This document shows, piece by piece, positions 10,306 through 23,673 of a stretch of DNA of 64,000 bases. Numbering within the stretch: the stretch's first letter is position 1; every line of letters begins with the position of its first letter. Source of the DNA: Castor canadensis (taxonomy: Eukaryota > Chordata > Mammalia > Rodentia > Castoridae); NCBI RefSeq assembly GCF_047511655.1, contig NC_133389.1, positions 151,109,973-151,173,972 of the forward strand, given 5' to 3'. The translations under genes and the position numbers were made by a program. A model generated the notes under the pieces. That model was not told the origin of the DNA and searched no databases. It saw nothing but the letters and a program-made list of their open reading frames with translations.

Positions 10306-10743
10306 TGTGATGTAAACACATACCATATGGTGCCCGATATGCAAATCAGCCAACCCTAAGTTGGTGTTGATATGCAAATGAAGCAACCCTAAACTGGCTC
10401 TGATAAACCCACTCCTCTATGAATACTTAAATTCCACTCACCATCAGACCATCTCCACTTCCTTCTGATCAACAACATGTCCATCAAAAGCAGACCCGGA
10501 AAAGGTGGACCCAGACACTCCACAAGGCCTATGGAATTCCCTGGGCATCCTGGAGACCTATGGAGACTGAGAAGTAGCCAGGACCGTTTTGGAGCCATGG
10601 ATGGACTAAGATCAAGGTGAGCACAGCTTGGGGAGGAAAGCTGAGGCGCTATCGCGTGTTAGATTGTAACTCCCTGAAATAAAGTGTGTGTGTATGAGCA
10701 ACTTAGTTCCTGCCTAATTAATTTATTTAGTGCCTGACTGACA
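10306..10743 (+). mobile_element. solo-LTR-like segment with tandem octamer motifs
   Basis: Two copies of atgcaaat (10339-10346 and 10372-10379) sit in a 33-bp tandem repeat (also sharing caaccctaa). They are followed by a non-repetitive GC-richer body, an AATAAA (about 10678-10683) with a GT-rich stretch after it, and a terminal ctgactgaca. That is the order of U3, R and polyadenylation signals in an LTR. No target duplication was found. Confidence 0.5.
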
Positions 10744-10960
10744 GTTAACTTTACACCATTGCCTGCTTGCGACATTAAGCTAGAGAAGAGAGTATCAAAA
10801 GTTTAGCAAGACAGGTCAGTGTTACCAGAACTAAATCCATAGGCTCACTGTTCAAAAGCCAATACTTGAGAGACAAGTTGGTGGATAGAAATCAGGTTTA
10901 TTCATGGGCCAGTACCCTGGGAAGATGGGGGAGAACTAGTATCAAAAACAAAGACCTGTG

Positions 10961-10998
10961 GCTCCAGTGGCGCAATCAGTTAGCGTGAGGTACTTATA
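10961..10998 (+). pseudogene. 5' half of tRNA-Ile(UAU), tailless retropseudogene
   Basis: The 38 bases gctccagtggcgcaatcagt + tagcgtgaggtacttata match the acceptor strand, D arm and 5' anticodon arm of eukaryotic tRNA-Ile with anticodon UAU (from recognition). The match ends just after anticodon TAT plus one A, i.e. at position 37, where the intron of this tRNA family begins. There is no 3' half and no A-tail. The direct repeat caaaaacaaagacct lies on both sides (10943-10957, 10999-11013), so it was inserted by target-primed reverse transcription. It fits the known class of mammalian tailless retropseudogenes truncated at tRNA loops. It cannot make a tRNA. Confidence 0.8.
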
Positions 10999-11016
10999 CA
11001 AAAACAAAGACCTTTG

Positions 11017-11107
11017 TTGGCCGTGTGGCTCAAGTGGTAGAGCTCTTACCTAGCAAGTGTAAGGCCCTGAGTTCAAACCCTAGTGCCGGCTAAAAAACAA
11101 ACAAAAC
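11017..11107 (+). mobile_element. ID-like monomeric SINE in a serial insertion site
   Basis: tgtggctcaagtggtagagc ... gagttcaaaccctagtgccg with an A/C tail. Flanked by the same 15-bp repeat at 10999-11013 and 11108-11122. Confidence 0.88.
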
Positions 11108-11122
11108 CAAAAACAAAGACCT

Positions 11123-11272
11123 TCTGCCTGGAAGGCAGGAGGATGGGGGGAGGTGGCCCAAACAATGTATACACATGTAAATAAATGTAAAAACAATAAA
11201 AGAAAAAAGATGTTCAGTCAAAATTAATTCATTAATTAATTAATTAACTTCCCAAAGCAAAACAAAACAAAA
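11123..11272 (+). mobile_element. short L1 3' tail in a serial insertion site
   Basis: Begins with the G-rich L1 3' UTR (ggaggatggggggaggtggc), then caatgtatacacatgtaaat and an A-rich end by about 11207, as in the L1 3' ends at 26.8 kb and (antisense) 14.06 kb. The (aatt)n/(aaaac)n sequence at 11208-11272 may be a further insertion. It is followed by a fourth, one-base-variant copy of the target repeat (11273-11287). Confidence 0.75.
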
Positions 11273-11287
11273 CAAAAAACAAAGACC

Positions 11288-11462
11288 ATTCTTAAGGAAC
11301 TCAAGGTATGTGAAAGGGCCTTTATGGAGAGGAAAAGGAAGTGCAGGGGGCAAGGGCATTAAGACCATGTATTAGGCAGCGTCTTCATCATCCAGGACAC
11401 GTGTCTTGTTCTCTTTTGTCTGGCCAGAACATCTCAATTGACCTTTACCTCAGAAGGTTAGT
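11288..11462. other. unassigned sequence
   Basis: Short single-copy-looking stretch between the serial insertion cluster and the twin-primed L1. Nothing recognised. Confidence 0.4.
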
Positions 11463-12220
11463 TCCTATAATTTTTTTGTAAAAATATTTTTATTAGCACA
11501 TATTAGTAGTACAGGGAGGTTTCATTATTACTCTTCCATATATGGTTACAATTGTACCTTGGCTAGATGCACCCCCAACATCATTTTCCCCATCCCCTTA
11601 CCCTCCTGCTTAAAACAATTTCAACAGGTTTATTTGTCCTATTTTTAAACAAGTATAAAGTACATCCATCATATCGATCCTCCTTCGCCCTCTCCATTCA
11701 TTCACCCCTGAACAGGACCTGCTTTATATTCCTGTCTTTCATTTTTTTAAATGGATATTCATTGTTCAAAAGGGTTTCACTGTGGGATTTTACCCATGAA
11801 TATATTATACTTTAATGCCTCTATTACTCTATTATTCTTTCTTCTCTACCCCCATTATTCAACAGCTTTCAGTACATTTCGTTAAGTCATCTTCCTACAT
11901 AGATGGAATGTGTTTCAGTATTCACTATCATTCTCTTTTCCTCTCCATTCTCCCTTTAGTCCCCTCAAACAGTCTCACTATCACAAACATGTTCTATATA
12001 TATGTATATATATTATCATTTTTGCATTTTTGTATACATTTATCTTTTGGGTTTATCTTCCACATATGAGAGAAATCATGAACTCCCAAAGAATCAACAC
12101 CTAATGAGAAGTGGGCAAATGTGAACCAATTTTCAAAAAAAAAATTACAAATCGCCAATAAATACATGAAGAAATGCTCAACATATCTGTTCATAAAAGA
12201 AATGCAAATCAAAATGACAC

Positions 12221-12436
12221 TGAGGTCAGGTGCCTATGGCTCACACCTATAATTCTATCTACTTGGGAGGCTGATCGGAACTGCAGTTCAAGGTCAGCTT
12301 GGGCAAAAAGCTCATAAAACATTTCCAAAATAAGCAGACCAAAACAGACTGGGGATATGGCTCAAGGACAGCTGCTTCACAAGCACAAAGCCCTGAGTCC
12401 AAACCCCAGTCCCAAAAAAAAAAAAAAAAAAAAAGA
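12221..12436 (+). mobile_element. dimeric SINE inside L1
   Basis: tcaggtgcctatggctcaca ... ID-like unit (atatggctcaaggacagctg) with an A-run of about 18. ORF2-like sequence continues on either side (atgacact/gacgctg). Confidence 0.82.
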
Positions 12437-12491
12437 CGCTGAAATTTCACCTTATTCCAATCAGAATAGCTATCATCAAGAACACAATCAG

Positions 12492-12575
12492 GATGATGGA
12501 GTGGCTCAAGTGGTAGAGCATATGCCTAGCAAAAATGAGGCCCTGAGTTCAAACCCCATTATTGCAAAACAACAA
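12492..12575 (+). mobile_element. ID-like monomeric SINE inside L1
   Basis: gatggagtggctcaagtggt ... gagttcaaaccccattattg with a (caa)n-type tail. Confidence 0.82.
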
Positions 12576-13105
12576 CAAACAACAACAACAAAACCCAAAA
12601 AACAAAAACAAACCACATACAAACAAATGTTGGAGAGGATCGGGGAGGAACCCTTATACACTGTTGTTAGGAATGTAAATTAGTGCCGTATGGACAGCAG
12701 TATGGAGGCTCCTAGAAAAAATAAAAATAGAACTACCATATGATCCAGTAATACCACTCCTGCACAAATTCAAAGGAATATTCAAAGGGGAGACATTTAT
12801 ATATTCATGTTTATTACACCACTATTCACAATAGCCAAGCTTTGGAAACAGCCCAGATGTCCTACAACTGATGAATGGATTAAGAAAATGTGGTATATAT
12901 ATATATACAATAGAGTATTATCAGCCATAAAGAAAGAAGTTATGTTGTTTACAGGTAAACGGATGGAACTGGAGATCATTATGGTAAGTGAAGTCAGCCA
13001 AGTCCTATAATTCTGTAGACAAACATATTACTTCTCTGCAAGTTAAACCTCACAACAATTTGCTTGCTCTGTATTAGCTGATGCACAAATCTAAAGAATA
13101 AGGAG

Positions 13106-13193
13106 AAGCAGGGTGAGGATGTAGCTCAGTGATAGAATGCTTTCCTAGCATTCCTGACACCCTAGATTCAATACCCAGTACAGCAAAAAAAGA
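13106..13193 (+). mobile_element. ID SINE
   Basis: gggtgaggatgtagctcagt ... gattcaatacccagtacagc with an A-rich tail. Older than most copies, judging by its changes. Confidence 0.75.
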
Positions 13194-14045
13194 AAAATTA
13201 AAAAAGTTCACCAAGAATGAGGAGAAGCATTAACCATTCTGATATATCTGAAGATCACCATATATTCTGGGTTGTGCAATTCTAAAGAAAGATTATTTAC
13301 CAGTTAATATTTTAATCACTTAGGTATGGCTTTTGTTTATAATTCAGAATGCCAGGCAAAAGGAAAGGAAGTAAAGAGTAATTCTGCCAACAGCTACAAA
13401 GGGGCTGTCATTGTCATGGTTATATCAGAATCTCTGGGTTACTTTAAGGATCAAGTAAAGGTGCCTGGTACACTACCTCTGCTGTGGCCATCATTTTATT
13501 TTTTCCAACCAATTTTTAAGAAGATATGTTCAACTACAAAAAAAGATGTTGTGGATACAAAAAAGTATTAAAATAATTACTTGCAGTTTAAATGTGCAAT
13601 TTGATCATAACCACATATAGGCCATAGAAATATGAATGCTTCTGAGAGGTTATATTTCACTACTAGTCTTAATCCTCTACGTCTAGAAGTCACAAGTATT
13701 TCACACACACAAAAAAAGTATGCCCTAAAATATATGGTACACATAAAATTAAACTAGTAGAAAAATGCCCTTAATTAACTACTTATTTGAAGAATTCAAA
13801 CCTTGACAGCAATATGATTGACTTCAATTTACATCATGGACATAAAAGCAGTCAGCAAATGAAGTAAGTGACAATATTATCACTGAAGTGAGAAAACTTT
13901 TAATCACTTTGATTTCTTTTTGTTTTGAATTAGGCATCTTTTCTACCTTCCCATAATGTAGATCATTCAAGAGTGCTTTCTGCTGTTTTACTGAATTTAG
14001 AATATCGGCACAAGTTTCTTAATGGAGCAACACTATAAAAGAGTT
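13194..14045. other. unassigned sequence
   Basis: No recognisable repeat or gene. An 81-codon + frame at 13326-13571 has no supporting feature. Confidence 0.4.
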
Positions 14046-14647
14046 ATGATAAACCTTTTTTTAATTATTCTTATGTGCATACATTGTTTGGGCCATTTCT
14101 CCCCACTACCCCTCACCTGCTCCCTCTTCCCCCCACCCCCCTTTGCTTCCAGACAGAACCTGTTCTGCCCTCATCTCCAATTTTATTGAAGAGAAGAAAT
14201 AAGCAATAATAAGAAAGATATGCCATTTTTGCAAGTCTGACTAAGGGTAGCTATACAGAGAGATTCCCAGAATTGCTTCCACGCATATGTGTATTACAAC
14301 CCGACTTGATCAATCTCTACCTGACCTCTTCACTACTTCCCAGTCACCCTCCCATATTGACCTCTGTCGTTTTAAGGATACTATATTAACTCCTCTATAG
14401 TGGGCACATCAAACACTTTCAAGTTTTTGAAAACTTTTTTTTCCTACCTTTCCCTATTCTTCATGTATGTGTTCTCCCCTCAGTATGTGATCCATGTCCA
14501 ATAATATTACTGCACTTTTTTAGGTCTAAAGTCCACATATGAGGGAGAACTTAAGATTTTTGGCCTTCAGAGCCTGGCTAACTTTGCTTAAGATGATGTT
14601 CTCCAGTCCCATTCATTTACCTGTGAATGACAAGATTTCATTCTTCT

Positions 14648-17104
<2,457 letters not shown>

Positions 17105-17106
17105 TG

Positions 17107-18070
17107 TTATCTCCCTGCTCCATCTATTTTGAATGATAATTTTGCTAGGTAGAGTATACTAGGGTTGAAGTTATTTTCAATCAGTCCCTGGAATATCTCA
17201 CTCCATGCCCTTCTTGCTTTTAAGGTTTCTGTTGAGAAATCTGCTGTGATTTTGATGGGTTTACCTTTGTATGTTATTTGTTTTTTCTTTATTACTGCCT
17301 TCAATATTCTTTCTCTGTTCTCTATGCTTGTTGTTTTAATGATTATATGTTGTGGTAAAGTTCTATTTTGGTCAAGTCTGTTTGGTGTCCTGCAGGCTTC
17401 CTGTACCTGAATGGGCATAGTTTTCTCTAGATTTGGGAAATTTTCTGTTATTATTTTGTTGAATATATTACGAATTCTTTTGCTTGCACCTCTTCTCCTT
17501 CTTCAATGCCCATGATTATCAGGTTTGGTCTTTTGATAGAGTCGTTGAGTTCTTGCATATTCCTTTCATAGGTCTTGAGTTTGACTAATAGTCAAACTTT
17601 AATTTCTATTTTATCTTCAAGTTCTGAGATTCTGTCTTCCTCTTGTTCTAGACCACTGGAGTGGCCTTCCACTGTGCTTTGTGTTTCTGTTTCATTATTT
17701 TTTCTGAGGTTTTCCATGTCATGGGTCACTTCATCTTTAATATTATCTATTTTCATCTTTAATTCATTTATCTATTTATGGTGTTCTCTGTTTCACTTTG
17801 GTATTTATTTAGTGCTCCTATGAGTTCCTTTGTTTCTGTGTCTTCTCCTATTCTTTATTTTTGTTGTCTTGAAATTTCTTGAATGCATCTTGTACATCTT
17901 GGTTAACTATGTCTAGTATCATCTCCATGAAATTCTCAGTATTACTTGCAGGATTTCTTCTTTGAGGATGTTTCTGTGGACATCGTTGGGTTCCTTGGTG
18001 TCATTTATCTTTGTTTTGTTGGAGTCCGGAACTGGGTATCCGTTTTCTTCATGTCCCTCTGAATCCTGTT
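17107..18070 (-). pseudogene. L1 ORF1 remnant
   Basis: The right part encodes acidic, coiled-coil-like sequence. 17107-17418 encodes the ORF1 C-terminal domain ([30 protein letters not shown]), an RNA-binding chaperone in intact L1. The last few dozen residues are missing because a deletion joins it directly to mid-ORF2 sequence near 17105. Several stops lie upstream. The start near 18070 is approximate. Confidence 0.8.
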
Positions 18071-18247
18071 TGGTCTGTAGTATGTCTCGCAAGCAGGTTT
18101 GGAGCCAGCAGTGGCAGCTGCAGCAGTTGCGGCAGCCCTGAAGTTTTCTCAGCATAACATGTTGTGGGGAAGCCTTCCATGGGCTAGGGTTAAGGGTGTT
18201 GAAGGTTTGATTCTGGTTTTGCTTTACTTCAGACAAGTCATGATAAA

Positions 18248-18664
18248 TATTTTGAAATCAAGTCACAATATCATGCTATGTAATTTTCATGTCTAACAGA
18301 AAACCTTTCATCTTTTGTTTTGTTTGTACTCATCCATTCTTTTCATAGGCTTTTGTTAATAAAGGCCATTCTTCAAACAATGCTAGTCAGCACCATGTAC
18401 TTATGAACAGAAATTCTAATACTAAAAAGTTAAATACAAAATATTTTCTTTCTATTCTAAAATAGAAATGTTTCTTCCTTTCTAGATTATTACAGTAAGA
18501 ACCAATGAATCATGCCTTCAAGTATCCATGTCCTTTGAGTCTCCTCCCACAATGGCTCTGTGGTTGGCTGTGTGACTTGTTTGGACCAATGAAACATTAG
18601 CAAATGTAATGTAAAGGTATCAAAGGTGCCAACATATTGGACCTTGCCCTTTTTCTCATTGCTT
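18248..18664. other. unassigned sequence
   Basis: AT-rich, single-copy-looking sequence between the L1 and the endogenous retrovirus. It contains the ERV target site tcaaaa at its right edge. Confidence 0.4.
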
Positions 18665-18670
18665 TCAAAA

Positions 18671-19010
18671 TGTAGCAGCTGCCAACAAATTGAAGGACAG
18701 ACTGCAGGAGGTCCTAGAAGGTGATAATTGGCCAAGGAGACACTTCTCCTTCCCGGGAAACTTTTGTTTGCACCTGAGAGACATCTCCACCCTCAGGTAA
18801 TACAAAAGGGCTATAAAAACCCAATTTCCAACCTGAACCATGGGACCATCGGTTTCCAGGTCCCCCAGAATTCCCCATTCTGCCTTTCTCTTCTCTTTTC
18901 TACAAATAAAATCTTTCCAACCTCTGCTGCTGGAGTCTGCCTGTGCTTTCATTCTCAGAGTGGACCCAAGAACCCTGAACACCTGAAAATTCCTGCGTGT
19001 CTTCTGTGCA
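18671..19010 (+). repeat. 5' LTR
   Basis: Begins tgtagcagctgcc and ends ctgtgca. TATAAAA at 18812-18818 and AATAAA at 18905-18910 mark the promoter and polyadenylation region. Matches 25286-25600 over nearly its full length. Confidence 0.88.
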
Positions 19011-19014
19011 TATT

Positions 19015-19032
19015 TGGCAATGTACGAAGGGG
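19015..19032 (+). other. retroviral primer-binding site (degenerate)
   Basis: tggcaatgtacgaagggg begins 4 bases after the LTR. It resembles the tRNA-Arg-type site of the HERV-W/ERV9 group more than the proline type of murine leukaemia viruses. Several mismatches make the tRNA assignment tentative. Confidence 0.5.
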
Positions 19033-20603
19033 CAATTCTTCACATGAGGTTGGTACAGGTTGTGCCAAACTGGAGGAGACTGCCTAGGAAGTGACTGTGA
19101 TTGTCCAGCACCCTGATGGAGTCTGTCTTCCAGGAGAGCCCCCTCCTACCATGGCTTAGCTACTGTGGACCTCTTGGGCCAACTTTCTCTCCATCTCTCT
19201 CTTGTTAAGGAGGGTGTCTCCCTTGGGAACCCGAGGAAAAACTCTGAGCCCATTATACCTGTAAGGCAGGCAACCCGGAAAATCGGGGGCCAGTCAGGGG
19301 CTTATACCAGACTGCCAATGCTATGTGGGCAGAGCTGAACTCCAGTGCACTGAGAGTTTTTTTTCCTCTCAACCTTCAGCTTCCTCCCTCCTTAAACTCT
19401 CTCTCCCTTTTAAGATCTGACCCGCTTAGGAGATCTGAAAACAGCTGGTGGAAAGGAAAGTTTCTCTTCAAGCTATAAGGATGCTCTGGCCAGGGCAATT
19501 CCCTAGTGACACCTGAAGGATGGAGATGCAACGTCCTGACCTGCCCTGAGGCTCCAAAGGTGGCTAAGTCTCGGACCCCTCCAGCCATGTCCATGGCAAA
19601 AGACAATCAGATCTCTACACTTCCTTCATAGTTGCCATGGCCCAAGAGTGGAGGTCACCCCTTGCTTCCAGTGCTCCAGTACTGCCTCTGGCAGGATTGA
19701 CCTGGATAGCAGTGATGACCAATAACCCCTTGTGCACTGAACCTGGAAATTCTCTTTTCCCACAATCCTCAGATTCTCCTTCCTCTTTCCTTTTAGATCA
19801 GGATGAATGATTCCCTCCCCCATTTGTTTTAAACAACAGTGGTCTTTCTTCTTTAGCCAAGTCTGGGAGAGATCCCTGAACCCCCTGTGACAGACACCAG
19901 AAAGTGCTACTCTCTAACTCAGGCTTAACTGTCTTTGTCAAGCATCTGGTTGATTTGGTTAAGAAGGTTCCACAGTCTGCCCTCAAGTGAAAAAAAAAAA
20001 GAGTTAAAGGGACAGAGACCTCAAAGGTCTTCTGGTTCAGCAGGTTCTGTAGTCTACTCTCAGGGAAAAAAACAGTTAAATGGAAGACCTCAATGGTCTT
20101 CTCCATTTTTTTTTTCCCTTACCACCACCACCACCACAACAACAACAAAAAAAAATGCCTTCAGACGCTCCCTCTCTTTTTATAGAAAAAATATATTTCT
20201 CATAAGCTATATAGGGGAACAAAAGCTTACCTCTTCAAGAGTCCCCATCCATGCCTCTGCAGGAGTCCTCCCTCTGTCCAAAGTAACTCTCTTGGTTACT
20301 TTGATAAAGTTGTTTTTAAATTACAAGCACCTGGTAGAGAAGAACCAGGTATCTGGGTTTCAAGGCAAACAAGCAAAGCAAAACAGACAAAAAAAAATTG
20401 ATCATGGTTACTCTGGCAGAGTGGCTGCAGCAGGACATACCTAAATGTCTTCCCCACGACCTTAGCCACAGGTGACAGGGGCAGGAGAGCATGGGAGAAA
20501 GGGCACCCTCTCCCATGTAGAGTTTCTCCTCATCTGGGAATGCCTAGGTAAAAGGAGAAAACCTCTATTAAGGTGATCAATTTTCCCATGCTTCCCTTTT
20601 TAG
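19033..20603 (+). other. ERV leader region
   Basis: Non-coding stretch between the PBS and gag. It holds an imperfect direct duplication of about 70 bp (19965-20032 and 20040-20103, both containing a tail like cctcaa-ggtcttct after an A-run) and a short (acc)n/(aac)n tract at 20121-20150. Confidence 0.6.
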
Positions 20604-22000
20604 ATGGGGAATCAAGCTTCAAGGATCCTGGAAGGATCCGCCCTTGCCTCCTTACCAAAATGTTAATTTTAATGAAAGCAACTCAAGTTTTACTGCACCC
20701 AGGCCTGGCCACAGTATCCTCTGGGAGATGGGAAAAATGGCCAGAAGGAGGGAGCATTAATTATAATACCATTCTTCAATTAGGTATGTTGTGTAAAAAG
20801 GAGGGAGAGTGGACTGAAGTCCCATATATTCAACTTTTCTTTTTCCTAAGAGACCACCCAAAATGGCTGAGCAAATGTAGGGTAGATACCCAGACCATGG
20901 TGACCCTTTACAAAAAGCCCTCAAACTCCCTTGAGGAACCAGAACCAAAAAACCATCTGATGCCCCATCAGCTCCCCCTCTACCTTCTTACCCAGCTAAC
21001 TTGCACCCCCAACATCATCCCACAGGATTCTACCCCCTCCAGTTAATTCCTGGAGTGGATAGGGCTCACGTTCCTTTTACATTAAATGAACTTAAAGAAA
21101 TAGAAAAGGATTTAAGAAATTACACAGAAAACCCAGGTCAGCACATCCAGGCATTCAGAGAAGTCAGCCAAAACTTTGAACTGAGCTGGAAAGATATAAT
21201 GCTATTGTTATCTCAGACCCTAACTTCTGTGAAGAAGCTGCAGCTGGGGATGATTATCAGTTAGATAAATGTGGCCCTCCAGGCTTATCTTAGACTGGGC
21301 CCTCACAGCAGGAGGATGGGGAGGAGAAGAAAGACAAAGATGCTGGATACCTAAAAGGGAACCCCAATTCACAATTCTAACAGCAGATCAGGCAGTGCCT
21401 AGATGTGATCCTAAGTGGGACCCTGAAAATGACAAGGATGAATGGACCTGTAACCATTGCATTCACTGCGTTCTTGCAGGTCTAAGAAGAGCCAAGATAA
21501 AAACCCCTTAATTACTCCCAAGTCACAGCTGTACAGCGAGGACCCTTAGAAACTCTAGTAGCTCTCCTACAGAGACTTAATGCTGCTTTACAAAAACATA
21601 CCAACATTGTACCAGAGTCACAGGAGGAGGAGACTGTCCTAAAAAATAAACTTCTAACACAGTCAGCCCCAAATATCTGTAGGAAGCTTCAAAAACTTGT
21701 GGCTGAAGGGAGCAGAGATTTAGACCAATTGGTCCATACAACCACATCCATATACTATAATAGGTACTTAAAAAAAGAAAAGAAGGACCTGGAAAGGGAA
21801 AAGTGAACAGATAAATGGCAGGAGGCTCTGACTGCAGCACTCAGAGAGGCTCCCCTAGGGCAGAGTCCAAACCCAAGGATAAGATTTCAATGTGGACAGG
21901 CAGGCCACTTTAGGAGGGAGTGCTCCCAGAGGAAGCTACCTCCGGGACCCCGCCCCATTTGTCGGGGAAATCATTGAAAGGCACACTGTCTCCTGGGAAC
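20604..22000 (+). pseudogene. gag: ERV gag remnant
   Basis: Starts at 20604 with an N-myristoylation-type MGN and breaks at a stop after 20 codons. A matrix-like segment continues in another frame (20700-20880), and a capsid-like segment lies at 21040-21260 (PGQHIQAFREVSQNF). The nucleocapsid end at 21882-21990 shows two CCHC-type knuckles. In each, the first cysteine is replaced by arginine, and the second knuckle has a stop. In intact retroviruses Gag assembles the particle. This copy is not translatable. Confidence 0.82.
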
Positions 22001-22074
22001 TGAGGCCAGAGCCTCCCACCCAATGATGGGTCCTGGAGCCTTCCCATCCAGGCTCCTGTAACCACCATAAAAGC

Positions 22075-22250
22075 AGAGGAGCCCCGGGCAATACTTACTA
22101 TTGAAAAGCACAAGCTCAGCCTCCTTATCGATACTGGAGCCAGCATTTCAGCTATTTCTTTCACTCCCGGACCCAGGTCCTCCAAGAAAATTACTGTTTG
22201 GGGCATATCAAACCAGCCCCTGGAGCATTATTTCACTCAGCCTCTAGCCT
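22075..22250 (+). pseudogene. pro: ERV protease remnant
   Basis: LLIDTGASISAISF is encoded at about 22121-22162. The aspartic-protease DTG triplet is at 22130-22138. The rest of the domain is frameshifted. Confidence 0.75.
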
Positions 22251-22479
22251 GCTCCTGGTGATATTTCCACTTCTTTCACTTCTTTTTAATTGTCCCAGAA
22301 ACCGTACTCTGCTGGGCAAGACCTTCTATCTAAATTGGGGTACAGCTCTTTTTACCCCCAGAAGAGTACTTTTGCTTGCCCCTGACAGAGGAACAAGTAG
22401 ACCCCACAATGTGTATGGACAGACATACCGTGGGATAGGCATGAACAGTGGTCCCAGTCCTAATTCATCTCAAGGACCC

Positions 22480-23673
22480 CTCTTGGTTCCCCATCAAAAA
22501 CAATATCCTTTAAGACCAGAAGTTAAAGAGGGACTAATTCCCATAATCAAAGACTTAAAAAGACAGGGACTATTAATAGACTGCTCTATCCCATATAATA
22601 CTCCTATTCTCAATGTCAGAAAGGGACCGAAAGGGACCGAACAAATGGAGGCTAGTCCAAGATCTCTGCCTGACCAATGACGCAGTAGTGCCTCTACCCT
22701 GTAGTTCCAAATCCCTGTATGGTTTTAGCACAAATACCTCCAGGTACTGCTTACTACTCTGTCCTGGACTTAAAGGATGCCTTCTTTTGCATTCCCTTAC
22801 ATCCTAAAACTCAACCTATCTTTGCCTTTGAGGACCCCACATGAAAGTCTGGACTGGTTACCTGGACTGTCCTCCCCCAGGGACTCAGAGACAGCCCCTA
22901 TCTCTTCAGGTTAACTCTAACCCAAGACTAGGCAGAGTGGCAATATCCACAAGCTGCTCTGCTACAAGAGGAGATGACCTCCTCCTCTGTGGACCAACTG
23001 AGTCTGTCATTTCACAAGCCACTGAATCCTTATTAAACTTTCTAGTAGTTAGAGGACATAAAATCTCTAAAGAAAAAGCCTAACTGTGTCAGTCTAGGGT
23101 TACATATATAGGTCTTATCCTAGAGAAGGAAATGAGAGCTCTAGGAGAAGATAGAATCTGATCCTGATGTTTCCTCTACCTAAGATTCTAAAACAATTGA
23201 GGGCCTTTTAGGAGATGACAGGATACTGTACAATTTGGATCCTCACATTTGTAGACCTAGCCAGACCCTTATACCAAATCCTTACGGAAGCACAGAAGGA
23301 TCCCCAGCCCTTTATTGAATGGGATGACAAGTCAGAAAATAAATTCCACCAGTTAAAAGAGGCCCTTATGACAGCTCCAGCCCTGGGTCTCCCGGTACAG
23401 GACAAGTTTCAATTATATGTCTGTGAAAAGGGAGGACTGGCCTTGGGAGTGGTGACTCAGCTCCAGGGCACCACTCCCCAGCCAGTAGGCTACTTAAGTA
23501 AAGAGTTAGATCAGGTAGCCAAAGGATGTCCAGAATGTCTTTTAGCAGTTGCTGCAGTTAGCCTTCTAGTGCCTGAAGCTCAAATACTTATCCTAAACCG
23601 GACCCTGACACTTTACATCCCACATGACCTAGGGGGAGTTTTAAACTCAAAGGGAGAACTTTGGCTATCTTAA
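22480..23673 (+). pseudogene. pol: ERV reverse transcriptase remnant
   Basis: Finger and palm motifs appear in broken frames: RPEVKEGLIPIIKDLKRQGL, KWRLVQDLCLTND, and a DLKDAFFCIPLHP-like block near 22765. The catalytic YxDD box is damaged: the DDLLLC stretch near 22973 follows RG, because bases were lost in the codons before it. The thumb/connection part is open at 23215-23673 (ALGLPVQDKFQLYVCEKGG). Not functional. Confidence 0.85.

Larger units (their letters stand above)
11463..13012 (-). mobile_element. 5'-truncated L1 with 5' inversion (twin priming)
   Basis: 11473-12078 is antisense L1 3' UTR with its A-tail as a T-run at the left edge. 12085-13002 is L1 ORF2 C-terminal sequence in the opposite, sense orientation (gaatggattaagaaaatgtg; aagtgaagtcagccaag). 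Read along the minus strand, this is an inverted 5' segment followed by a correctly oriented 3' segment, as expected for twin priming. A 10-bp direct repeat, tcctataatt, bounds the whole unit (11463-11472 and 13003-13012). Two SINEs later entered the inverted part. Confidence 0.85.

Noticed and set aside
10961-10998. functional tRNA gene
   Set aside because: Only the 5' half is present, with no T arm, no acceptor 3' strand and no B box.
10930-11290. CRISPR-like array (four identical 15-bp repeats)
   Set aside because: Spacing is irregular and the spacers are known retroposons in a mammalian genome. The repeats are target-site duplications.
19935-20444. 169-codon + frame as a gene
   Set aside because: It lies in the ERV leader, crosses poly-A and simple-repeat tracts, and has no homology that I can see.
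22198-22680. 160-codon + frame as an intact retroviral product
   Set aside because: It is a chance frame crossing protease and RT sequence out of register. Conserved motifs fall in several different frames.
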